A stretch of DNA of 6,071 nucleotides from JANNHP01 sp031404455 (GTDB taxonomy: Bacteria; Planctomycetota; JAJSAM01; JAJVHW01). Below are positions 1 to 5,947 of the stretch, piece after piece. The DNA lies in contig JANNHP010000377.1 of the NCBI GenBank assembly GCA_031404455.1, positions 1-6,071 of the forward strand, read 5' to 3'. Every line of letters starts with the position of its first letter. Positions within the stretch are counted from its first letter, which is position 1. The notes under the pieces were generated by a model. It was given only the letters and a program-made list of their open reading frames with translations. It ran no database searches and had not been told where the DNA came from. A program made the position numbers and the translations under genes.

Positions 1-2925
1 GCGCTCGCCGAGGCGCGGCGACTCGAGGAGTCCGGCCGCGTCCGCGAGGCGCTCGTCGCGTGGCGCGGCGTCCGGCTCCTCCAGCCGCAGGACGAGGTCG
101 CCCGGGCGGGCGAGTCCCGCACCGCGGAGCGGGTCCATCGCGCCGAGACGCTGCTCGCCGAGGGAACCGAGCTGCTCCAGGGCGGCGATCCCGAGTCCGC
201 GCTCGCGCGTCTCGTCGACGCGAACGCCGTGCTCCCCGGCGATCCGCTCGTCGAGGGCCGCATCCGCGAGGCGAGCCGGCTGGTCGAGGATCTGAAGAAT
301 GAACTCCGCTCGATCGAGACGGAGATCGCCGCGGGGCGCGTCGCGACGGCCGTGCCCCGTCTGCGCGAGCTCGTCGAGCGCTATCCGAAAGCGGGAGAGG
401 TCAAGGAAGCGCTCACGCACGCGGAGGGCGCGCGCCGCGAGGCGAGCCGCGGCCAGGTCCGCGAACGGCTGATCAAAGCCGTCGCGACGGCGAAGAAACA
501 CGAGGAGTCGCGGCGCCTGAGGGACGCAGCGCAGTCCTGGCGCGAGGCGGCGACCCTCGATCCCGATTCGACAGATGCGCAGGAAGGCGTGGCCCGCGCG
601 GAGCGGATGCTCGCCGAGTTCGACGCGCTGCTCGGACAGTCGAGGAACCTCCTCTCCTCGGGCGACCCCGAAGGCGCCGAGCGCGCCGCGGGCGAGGCGC
701 TGGCGCTGATCGCCGGCGATCCGGCGGGCGAGGCGCAGCTCGCGCGGTCGCGCACGCAGGTGGAGACGCTGCGCCACGAATCGGAACGTATCCGGACGGC
801 GCTCGCCGGCGAACCCGACGACGACGTCCTGACCTGGGCGCGCGAGCTCGCGTCGAACTACTCGGGCAGCCCGCTCGCTTCGGACGTTCTCCGCGAGACC
901 GAGGCCAAGTTCAAGGAGGTCGAGGAGAAGGCCGTCGAGAAGAAGGTCTCCGGACAGCTCGAGCGCGCCAAGAAGCTCGAAGCGGAGGGCAACCTCGCCC
1001 AGGCGCTCAAGGCGTACCAGGACGTGCTGCGTTCGGCGCCCGACCACGCCGAATCGAAGACGTCAGCGGAACGCATCTCCGGCCGATTCGATCGTGCGCG
1101 GACGCGGGCCGAGGACGCGAAGCAGCTCCTCGCCGCGGGAGATCCCGACGGCGCGCGCGCCGCCGCCGAGGAGTCGCTCGGGCTGCTCGCCGACCAGCGC
1201 GAGACGGCCGGCACGCTCGCGGGCGCGCGCACCGCGCTAGGGGAGATCGAGCGCGCGGCGCAGTCGTTCGCGGGCTCGCTCCCCGTGGACCGCGCGGAGC
1301 AGCAGCTCGATCGGATCCGGCGCCTCGAGGCGCGGTATCCCCGGTCGGTCCAGTGCGCCGACCTCGCGAAGCGGGCGGCCGCGGCGCTCGACGAGGCGAA
1401 GTCGAGCGCGAAGAAGTCGATGCTCCGGACCCTCACCGACCAGGCGCGCTCCGCCCTCGGCGAGGGACGTCTCGCCGACGCCGAGCGAATCTGCGCCGAG
1501 GCGCTCGCGATCGACGCCTCCGACGTCTCCGCGCAGGAGACGCTCGGGGCCGCACGCGCCCGCAGGGCTCGCGGCGCGACGCTCGCCGCGGCGGCGCGGG
1601 CCGCGTTCGACGCGGGCGACTGGACCGAGGCGCGCAACGGATTCGCATCCGCGCTCGAGTCCGATCCGCATCTCGCAGACGCCGCGAAGGGCCGCGAAGC
1701 GGCGATCGCAGCGATCGCGAAGTCGGCCGCCGAACTCTCCGCCGCGATCGAACGCGCGCGGACATCGACCCGGACCGCGATCCCCTCCGAGGCCGTGAAG
1801 TCGTGGGAGCGCGTGCTCGCCCTCGACGCGAAGAACGCCGAAGCGCCCGCGGAGATCGTGCGGCTGAGGACCCGCATCGAGAAGGCCGACGCGGAGCTCG
1901 CGCGGGCCCGGACGCTGCTCGACGCCGGCGACCCCGAGTCCGCCGTCGCGCCGGCCGAAGCGGCGCGCGCCGCTCTCGGCCCGGGCGACGCCGACAAGCT
2001 CTGCACCGAGGCCCGCTCGGGGTCCGCCGAGCTCGTCAAGTCGATCCGGGAGATGGACGCCGCGCTCGCGTCGTCGGAAGGTCCGCTCGAGGAGCTCGCG
2101 AAGTCGGCGGCCGCACTCTCGGCAAAGTTCCCCGGGAGCGCCCGTGCGCGCGACCTCGCCCGCCACGCCGGCTCGGCGGCGCTCGAGCGGCGCAGGACGC
2201 TCGCGGTCGCGCAGGTGCGCAAGCTCGTGCGCGACCGCCGCTTCGGCGAGGCCCGCGACCTCGCGGTGTCGCTCCGCGACGAGGGAATCCGGTCCGCGGA
2301 GCTCGACGCCGCGGCCGCCCAGGCGGAGCAGGCGATCACGAAGCTCGATTCGCTGCGCACGCGCGCGGGCGACGCACGCAAGTCGGGGCGTCTCGCGGAC
2401 GCCCGCGACGCGCTGAAGGAACTGCTGGTCTCGCTCCCCGACGACCCGGGCACGCGCGCCGAGCTGACCGAGATCGAGGAGACCATCCGTGAGGTGACGG
2501 CGCGGCGCGACGCGGCCGATTCCGCCCGGCGGCGCGGCGCCATCGAGCAGTCGATCGAACTCTACCGCGAGGCTCTCGCCCTCAAGGGTGCGGATGCGGA
2601 GATCACGGGGCACATCGAGCGGCTCTCCGGGGAGGTCGCGGAGCGCACGAAGATGCTCGCGACGTGCCAGGACGCCCTGCGGCACGGCGACGGTCGGGCG
2701 TGCGCCGACAGCGCGAAGCAGCTCCTCGAGCGCTATCCCGACGACGACGACGCGCGCGACCTGCACACCACGGGCGAGTCGATGGAGAAGATGATCGGGG
2801 CGCTCCTCTCCCGCGCCGAGCGGCTCGTGACGGCAGGCGATCGCGCGGCGGCGAAAGAGACGATCGAGTGCCTGCTGCGCGTCGCGCCCGCGCACGCGAA
2901 AGCGAAGCAGCTCCTCCGCGTCTGA
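1..2925 (+). CDS. TPR-type helical repeat protein, C-terminal 974 residues (5' end outside window)
   Basis: The frame is open from the first base to the TGA at 2923-2925, so the gene starts upstream; a GTG at 229 is only an internal codon. The product is almost entirely amphipathic helix, rich in Ala, Glu, Arg and Leu. It carries many TPR-like signatures of the form G-x-x-x-x-A-x-x-x-[WY]-x-x-[AV]-L-x-x-x-P, for example around residues 12-30, 171-189, 330-348, 593-611 and 846-864. No signal peptide, membrane segment or catalytic motif lies in the visible part. Anchor residues recur with fixed spacing: W21/W180/Y339/W602/Y855, then a Gly-Asp 41 residues later in every copy, then a Tyr or Phe (usually before Pro) 66-67 further on. 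TPR arrays are protein-interaction scaffolds. In GC-rich bacteria such tails often follow a Ser/Thr kinase or FHA domain, but that cannot be seen here. Codon use is strongly GC3-biased, typical of a resident gene. The tRNA follows 50 bases downstream. Confidence 0.9.
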   Translation, partial: ALAEARRLEESGRVREALVAWRGVRLLQPQDEVARAGESRTAERVHRAETLLAEGTELLQGGDPESALARLVDANAVLPGDPLVEGRIREASRLVEDLKNELRSIETEIAAGRVATAVPRLRELVERYPKAGEVKEALTHAEGARREASRGQVRERLIKAVATAKKHEESRRLRDAAQSWREAATLDPDSTDAQEGVARAERMLAEFDALLGQSRNLLSSGDPEGAERAAGEALALIAGDPAGEAQLARSRTQVETLRHESERIRTALAGEPDDDVLTWARELASNYSGSPLASDVLRETEAKFKEVEEKAVEKKVSGQLERAKKLEAEGNLAQALKAYQDVLRSAPDHAESKTSAERISGRFDRARTRAEDAKQLLAAGDPDGARAAAEESLGLLADQRETAGTLAGARTALGEIERAAQSFAGSLPVDRAEQQLDRIRRLEARYPRSVQCADLAKRAAAALDEAKSSAKKSMLRTLTDQARSALGEGRLADAERICAEALAIDASDVSAQETLGAARARRARGATLAAAARAAFDAGDWTEARNGFASALESDPHLADAAKGREAAIAAIAKSAAELSAAIERARTSTRTAIPSEAVKSWERVLALDAKNAEAPAEIVRLRTRIEKADAELARARTLLDAGDPESAVAPAEAARAALGPGDADKLCTEARSGSAELVKSIREMDAALASSEGPLEELAKSAAALSAKFPGSARARDLARHAGSAALERRRTLAVAQVRKLVRDRRFGEARDLAVSLRDEGIRSAELDAAAAQAEQAITKLDSLRTRAGDARKSGRLADARDALKELLVSLPDDPGTRAELTEIEETIREVTARRDAADSARRRGAIEQSIELYREALALKGADAEITGHIERLSGEVAERTKMLATCQDALRHGDGRACADSAKQLLERYPDDDDARDLHTTGESMEKMIGALLSRAERLVTAGDRAAAKETIECLLRVAPAHAKAKQLLRV

Positions 2926-2957
2926 TTTCTTCCCGCGCGAAGGTCGCTCGATAGATT
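2926..2957 (+). promoter_or_regulatory. Possible tRNA-Val promoter
   Basis: The 50-base gap between the TPR stop codon and the tRNA contains TAGATT at 2952-2957, a 4-of-6 match to a sigma-70 -10 box. It lies 18 bases before the mature tRNA 5' end, so transcription would begin about a dozen bases upstream of the tRNA. The only -35 candidate is the T-rich TTTCTT at 2926-2931, a poor match with a long spacer. The call rests mainly on position. Confidence 0.25.
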
Positions 2958-2975
2958 GCGCCCCGCTCTCACGGT

Positions 2976-3050
2976 GGGCCGTTAACTCAGTGGCAGAGTG
3001 CCATCTTCACAAGGTGGAAGTCGCTGGTTCAATCCCAGCACGGCCCACCA
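2976..3050 (+). tRNA. tRNA-Val, anticodon CAC, CCA end encoded
   Basis: A full cloverleaf can be folded by hand. The acceptor stem GGGCCGT (2976-2982) pairs with ACGGCCC (3040-3046) over seven Watson-Crick pairs. The D stem ACTC/GAGT occupies 2985-2988 and 2996-2999. The anticodon stem CCATC/GGTGG lies at 3001-3005 and 3013-3017 with one T-G pair. The T stem GCTGG/CCAGC lies at 3023-3027 and 3035-3039 around the canonical loop TTCAATC. U8 and A9 are present. The anticodon loop TTCACAA (3006-3012) gives anticodon CAC, reading GUG, so the tRNA is valine. The discriminator A at 3047 is followed by encoded CCA at 3048-3050. The 75-base length is normal for a class I tRNA. It stands alone, between a large protein gene and a lower-GC stretch with a gene remnant. 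No duplicate of its 3' end appears elsewhere in the window. Confidence 0.96.
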
Positions 3051-3119
3051 CTGCTAAGTGGTCTTTGGGGAACGACTTACGGCGCTGGCTCCTTGTGTGT
3101 CCCTCTCGTTTGGTACACA

Positions 3120-3260
3120 GATCTGCTCGTCACGTCGTCGGTTCCCGGCCACGCCATGCGCGCCCCTGAGAACCCGAAGGTCGGCACGGTGCTCGGGAAG
3201 GCGCTCGGCGAGCTGGCGCGCGGGCGCGGCAACCTCGAGGTGTTGCTCGTCGCGCGGTAG
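3120..3260 (+). pseudogene. 5'-truncated C-terminal remnant of a phage-tail/S74-like surface protein
   Basis: Frame 3 from 3120 reads DLLVTSSVPGHAMRAP, continues with GTVLGKALGEL and a Gly-Arg-Gly turn, and ends LEVLLVAR before the TAG at 3258. From memory of the family this is the C-terminal ending of many bacterial and phage surface or tail-fibre-like proteins: G-D-L-L-x-[TS]-S-x-x-P-G-H-A-M-[RK], then G-[TA]-V-[LI]-G-K-A-L-E, then G-x-G-x-[IL]-x-V-L-V near the stop. Such proteins have several hundred residues before this ending. Here similarity stops at about 3119, only 69 bases after the tRNA, and the preceding sequence is unlike the family and lower in GC. An internal ATG at 3156 has no ribosome binding site, so a functional 34-residue gene is unlikely. 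The segment is probably a scar left by deletion or rearrangement next to the tRNA. Confidence 0.55.
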
Positions 3261-3451
3261 GTGCGTGAGTGCGGCCGGTGTCGAGTCGCCGGTCGGGTCG
3301 GCGGGCACGGCCGGCAAGCGCCTCTCCTCACGTACTGAGTTCGGATGCTCCTTGCTGTCAACGCCAAGCGGACGACTAAACTGCCCGATGCGACGATGGA
3401 GCGCGCGGAGAGAATTGCGCGCATCTGTGTCGTCAGCAGAGAGGCGCTGCG
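3261..3451 (+). other. Intergenic leader region upstream of the secreted-protein gene
   Basis: No convincing coding frame was found in these 191 bases. A GC-rich part (about 3261-3320) with repeated GCCGG motifs follows the remnant's stop codon and has no T-tract terminator. A more mixed-composition part (about 3321-3395) holds the best promoter candidate. A GCGCGC inverted pair (3401-3406 and 3417-3422, ten-base loop) with a GAT/ATC extension across a bulge could form a hairpin in the 5' leader of the gene at 3452. Its sequestering partner is not obvious, because the ribosome binding site lies outside the stem. Confidence 0.5.
3355..3382 (+). promoter_or_regulatory. Candidate promoter for the gene at 3452
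   Basis: CTGTCA (3355-3360) and TAAACT (3377-3382) each match a sigma-70 consensus box at 4 of 6 positions and are separated by 16 bases. The -10 candidate sits in one of the few A/T-rich spots of the region. It would give a leader of about 60 bases that includes the GCGCGC hairpin. The assignment is by eye and weak. Confidence 0.25.
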
Positions 3452-3961
3452 ATGAAGAAGCTAGCGGTTCCGGTTCTTGCGGTGCTCGCGTTCGCGTCGG
3501 TGACGTTCGCCGCTAGTGCTCCCACGCCTTGGATCGGAGAGTGGACCGTGAGCGGCGCGGTTCGTCAGGACGCGTACCTCGGGTCCGATCGCTACTACGG
3601 ACCCGCGGCTTCGGCTTGGCGCCAGGACAACTACGGGAGCGGACCGCTCCACTTGTACGAGAACCACACGTTCGAGTGGTGGCTCGCATCGGGGGAGGGC
3701 TACGTCCCACTCAAGATCAAGGGGCGCTGGACCAACAAGGGAAAGCTCTGGGGGTTCAGCCGCGCGAAGCTCGCGCGGATCGCGCGCAATGTCACCGGCC
3801 TCAAGGCCACCTGCTACTACGCGAGCGGGTCGTGGGGATGGCAGACGAACCAATACGGGCAGGAGTCCCTCGGTTGGACCGTTGACGCGACTCTGAACCT
3901 CGCATCTCGTGACGGCGTGCTGGTCAACTATGTCAAGTGGCAGCTTGAGGGCGACAGATAA
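3452..3961 (+). CDS. Tryptophan-rich secreted protein, family not recognised
   Basis: The 169-residue product starts at an ATG preceded by AGAGAGG (3438-3444) at a good 7-base spacing. A clear Sec signal peptide opens it: MKK, a hydrophobic run of about residues 4-16, then small residues. Cleavage is likely after A20 or A21, leaving about 149 residues. No lipobox cysteine and no second membrane segment are seen. The mature part contains 11 tryptophans, many tyrosines and glycines, and a single cysteine at 121. It opens with W-I-G-E-W-T (27-32), and G-R-W-T recurs at 91-94. Alternating short aromatic strands suggest a small beta-barrel or lipocalin-like fold; this is inference, not a family match. 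It appears to be transcribed alone, with non-coding gaps on both sides and no partner enzyme nearby. Codon use is less extremely GC-biased than in the TPR gene. Confidence 0.85.
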   Translation: MKKLAVPVLAVLAFASVTFAASAPTPWIGEWTVSGAVRQDAYLGSDRYYGPAASAWRQDNYGSGPLHLYENHTFEWWLASGEGYVPLKIKGRWTNKGKLWGFSRAKLARIARNVTGLKATCYYASGSWGWQTNQYGQESLGWTVDATLNLASRDGVLVNYVKWQLEGDR

Positions 3962-3965
3962 GCAC

Positions 3966-3980
3966 CCCGTTCGGGACGGG
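3966..3980 (+). terminator. Short hairpin just after the secreted-protein stop
   Basis: CCCGT (3966-3970) pairs with ACGGG (3976-3980) around a five-base loop, beginning four bases after the TAA. No T tract follows, so it is not a classical intrinsic terminator. It could act as a 3'-end stabiliser or a weak pause site. Confidence 0.2.
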
Positions 3981-4129
3981 CACCGCGACCACGTCGACAC
4001 GCCCCGTGTGACTAGGGTCTGGTCGCGCCGCCACTCCCACCGCTCCCGTCGCGCTCTGAGCTTGCGCTCGGCCCGTATTGCCGTCATCCCCGGGGCGCCC
4101 GAGTTCCGCGCGCGGTAGGCTCCGCGTCG

Positions 4130-4135
4130 AGGAGG
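4130..4135 (+). promoter_or_regulatory. Ribosome binding site fixing the start at 4141
   Basis: A perfect AGGAGG lies five bases before the ATG at 4141. The frame stays open upstream to a TTG at 4078, which would add 21 residues with no binding site before it. The strong site at 4130-4135 makes 4141 the better start. Confidence 0.8.
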
Positions 4136-4140
4136 AGAAG

Positions 4141-5499
4141 ATGCGCCCCGGAGAGGCCGAGGAACTCAGCGAGTGGGGGAAGCGTGAGGACGCCGCGCTC
4201 GACGCTCGAGCGTCGCGCCGCACGCGCCAGCGACGATTTCGTCGGCCGCGACCCAACTCTTCCAGCGCAGTCGGGGTGCTTGCCGTGATCGTCGTGGTTC
4301 TGGGACTGGCGGCGGCCTGGGCCGTGCTCACCCGAGATCAGCGACCTCCGGCTCCGCCGACACGAACCACCGCGATGCCACCGCCGGTGTCAGCGCCTGT
4401 GCCGGAGTCCGCGAGGCCCGCGTCGGTGCCGTCGCCCTCGCCGCGGCCATCGGTGGCTCCTCAGCGGGTTGCGCCAACACCGCCGCTGCGGCGCGAGTCA
4501 GCACCGCCGAGCGCGCAGGAAACGGAACCCCAGCCGACGACTTCGCCCGAGACGCCGGAGACTTGTGACGTACAGGGTCCTGCGGCGGAGAGCGCGAACG
4601 GCAACTCGGAACCGAGCCCGAATCCTGTGCCGAAGACGCCGGTCAAGGCGATCCCGTCCGAGGAGTGGGAGGCGCGGGTGGCGTCGATCCACAAGGCCGA
4701 CGTCACGACCGTAGAGCGCGTCCGGCAACTGCGGGCGCTCGTCGAGTCCGCGGCGATTCAGTGCCGCGGGAAGATCCGCGACATCGAGCCGGCGACATCG
4801 GACGGGCGAGAGACGATCGCTCTCGTCGTATGCCCGATCTGGGGCGGCAACGACGTCGGCCGATTCGTCGTGCCGCCGAGCGAGAAGGACGCCATCGCGA
4901 AGTGGCAACGGTGGGATCGGCTCGCATGGCGGGTGCAGGGCAGCGTTGACGAACTCGGCGAGCTCTCCTACCGGACGATCTTCGAGCGACTCGCCGACAT
5001 CTCGCGGACGCCCAACCCGGGCCCGGAGCCACGTCCGATCGCGAAACAGACGGGCGGGCCGGCCACATACGCACAGTGGATCGCGAGATTCGCGCGCGCG
5101 GCGTACAAGAACGACGCGCGCAGCGCGTCGGAGCACTGGGACTTCGGAGCGAAGAAGACGTGGCTCTTCCCCGCCACGCTGACGGAGTCGAGCAACGGTC
5201 GATTCAGGGGCAAGCTCGACGCGGACGGCTACTGCGACGCGGTCGTCACCACCTCGATGCCCGGTCCAGCGCCCGACTTCGGCGTGGTGGTCGTTGAGCA
5301 CAGCGAGAAGTCTGTCCGTAGGTGGGGGTTCGATCCCAAGGCGACCTTCGAGTTCGTCGTCAGCGATCAGCAGCTTGCTGCCCTGCTCTCGGTCGGCTCG
5401 AAGGTCGAAGTGACCGTCGATCTCGACCCGGACGGCGCGATGCAGGCGATGAACGGCCCCTTCCGCGCGCAGTTGGCCGTTCGGCGATTCAAGAAGTAG
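4141..5499 (+). CDS. Single-pass membrane protein with Pro-rich stalk and two C-terminal domains, function unknown
   Basis: The product has 452 residues. Residues 1-42 form a charged cytoplasmic head ending in an Arg-rich stretch (about 23-37). Residues 43-64 are one strong transmembrane helix, and the positive-inside rule puts the rest outside the membrane. Residues 67 to about 172 are a low-complexity stalk rich in Pro, Ser, Thr and Ala, suited to spanning periplasm or wall. Two soluble parts follow. The first (about 174-290) has a helical start and a beta-rich core with R-G-K-I-R-D-I-E, V-C-P-I-W and W-R-V-Q-G-S-V. That pattern resembles the tRNA_anti-like/OB-fold type, which is inference only. 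The second (about 307-450) repeats the same order: a W-x-A-R helix, beta strands, and a G-S-K-V-E-V strand. No catalytic motif was found. Cysteines are at 142, 208, 231 and 365. It is flanked by non-coding gaps of 179 and 136 bases, so it is probably its own unit. Confidence 0.85.
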   Translation: MRPGEAEELSEWGKREDAALDARASRRTRQRRFRRPRPNSSSAVGVLAVIVVVLGLAAAWAVLTRDQRPPAPPTRTTAMPPPVSAPVPESARPASVPSPSPRPSVAPQRVAPTPPLRRESAPPSAQETEPQPTTSPETPETCDVQGPAAESANGNSEPSPNPVPKTPVKAIPSEEWEARVASIHKADVTTVERVRQLRALVESAAIQCRGKIRDIEPATSDGRETIALVVCPIWGGNDVGRFVVPPSEKDAIAKWQRWDRLAWRVQGSVDELGELSYRTIFERLADISRTPNPGPEPRPIAKQTGGPATYAQWIARFARAAYKNDARSASEHWDFGAKKTWLFPATLTESSNGRFRGKLDADGYCDAVVTTSMPGPAPDFGVVVVEHSEKSVRRWGFDPKATFEFVVSDQQLAALLSVGSKVEVTVDLDPDGAMQAMNGPFRAQLAVRRFKK

Positions 5500-5527
5500 C
5501 CCGGTGGAACCGCGCTGCCGCGCTGCC

Positions 5528-5542
5528 AGCGTGCACGACGCT
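5528..5542 (+). terminator. Weak hairpin downstream of the membrane-protein gene
   Basis: AGCGT (5528-5532) pairs with ACGCT (5538-5542) around GCACG, 28 bases past the TAG. Just before it is a tandem duplication of CCGCGCTG (5510-5517 and 5518-5525). No T run follows, so a termination role is speculative. Confidence 0.15.
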
Positions 5543-5555
5543 CACGCAAGTAGCC

Positions 5556-5584
5556 TTGTTCGGGACACACGTCGGCCGTAGGAT
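5556..5584 (+). promoter_or_regulatory. Candidate promoter for the gene at 5636
   Basis: TTGTTC (5556-5561) and TAGGAT (5579-5584) are separated by exactly 17 bases. The -10 box matches the sigma-70 consensus at 4 of 6, and the -35 box has the key TTG. It would start a leader of about 45 bases ahead of the ATG at 5636, consistent with independent transcription of that gene. Confidence 0.35.
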
Positions 5585-5635
5585 CGTTGGTCTCGCGGGT
5601 TCGAAGGGAACTGCCGCGACGCTTGGGGAGACAAT

Positions 5636-5947
5636 ATGAATTGGCTGGGGACACGCCCTACGGTCATCGCAGTTCTCGGGACGGCAATGGCTCTCGCGCT
5701 TACGGCGGCCGACGCGGTCGCCGCCGAACCGCCGACACCGCTCAGGCTTGGCGAGCGCGGCCATGCCAAGATCCTCCCAGGCGAGCACATCGACCTCGCC
5801 GTCGATGGGCTGCCGGGCGCGACGATCTCGATCGGCTGTGCGACGTGGCCGGGCGACTCGCTCCTGCCGCAGCTCTCGCTCTCCGACCCGGACGGGGTTG
5901 CCGTGATCAGGTGCTGGGAATCGTTGCCAACGGGAATTACTATCTGA
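5636..5947 (+). CDS. Secreted PPC-like protein, probably truncated at its 3' end
   Basis: The ATG at 5636 follows GGGGAG (5625-5630) at five bases. The 103-residue product begins with a Sec signal peptide: a hydrophobic core at about 10-25, and V-A-A at 28-30 giving likely cleavage after A30. Residues 38-87 have the look of a PPC-type (pre-peptidase C-terminal) or similar beta-sandwich domain: a G-x-x-x-x-L-P-G-E opening, L-P-G-A-T-I-S-I at 59-66, S-L-L-P-x-L at 75-80 and D-P-D-G at 84-87. Such domains usually continue for 30 or more residues with a closing Y-x-L strand and are often repeated in large exported proteins. Here the family-like pattern and high-GC third positions end at about residue 88. 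The last 15 residues look random and stop at TGA 5945-5947, inside sequence that codes better in another frame. The expressed form is therefore probably a chimeric stub. Confidence 0.65.
   Translation: MNWLGTRPTVIAVLGTAMALALTAADAVAAEPPTPLRLGERGHAKILPGEHIDLAVDGLPGATISIGCATWPGDSLLPQLSLSDPDGVAVIRCWESLPTGITI

Noticed and set aside
229..231. GTG as the start of the TPR protein
   Set aside because: The same frame is open with identical TPR-like content back to base 1 (W21 and G62 anchors lie before it), and no ribosome binding site precedes the GTG.
858..2543. Minus-strand open frame of 561 codons opposite the TPR gene
   Set aside because: Its product is low-complexity Ser/Ala/Arg with no domain pattern. 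It is the expected complement of a high-GC Ala/Glu/Arg-rich gene.
1237..2895. Second long minus-strand open frame of 552 codons, rich in Arg, Leu and Gly
   Set aside because: It overlaps the same TPR coding region in another phase, lacks any start signal, and has a composition typical of codon-bias shadows.
3096..3119. Imperfect TGTGT/ACACA hairpin as a terminator for the tRNA
   Set aside because: The stem is short and bulged with no T tract after it. It is mentioned only for its position at the remnant junction.
3156..3260. Stand-alone 34-residue gene starting at ATG 3156
   Set aside because: No Shine-Dalgarno precedes it, and family-like sequence continues upstream of the ATG in the same frame to about 3120, which points to a truncated longer gene.
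3261..3320. Clustered GCCGG motifs as a repeat array
   Set aside because: The motifs are short, irregularly spaced and expected by chance at this GC content.
3058..3516. 152-codon plus-strand frame across the remnant and leader
   Set aside because: It is in a different frame from the recognisable remnant, overlaps the signal-peptide start of the real gene, and its Arg/Ser/Cys-rich product shows no domain features.
3461..4087. 208-codon minus-strand frame opposite the tryptophan-rich gene
   Set aside because: The plus-strand gene has a clear signal peptide and ribosome binding site, while the minus-strand product is Arg/Leu-rich without features.
4078..4140. TTG start giving a 21-residue N-terminal extension of the membrane protein
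   Set aside because: No binding site lies before the TTG, whereas AGGAGG stands five bases before the ATG at 4141.
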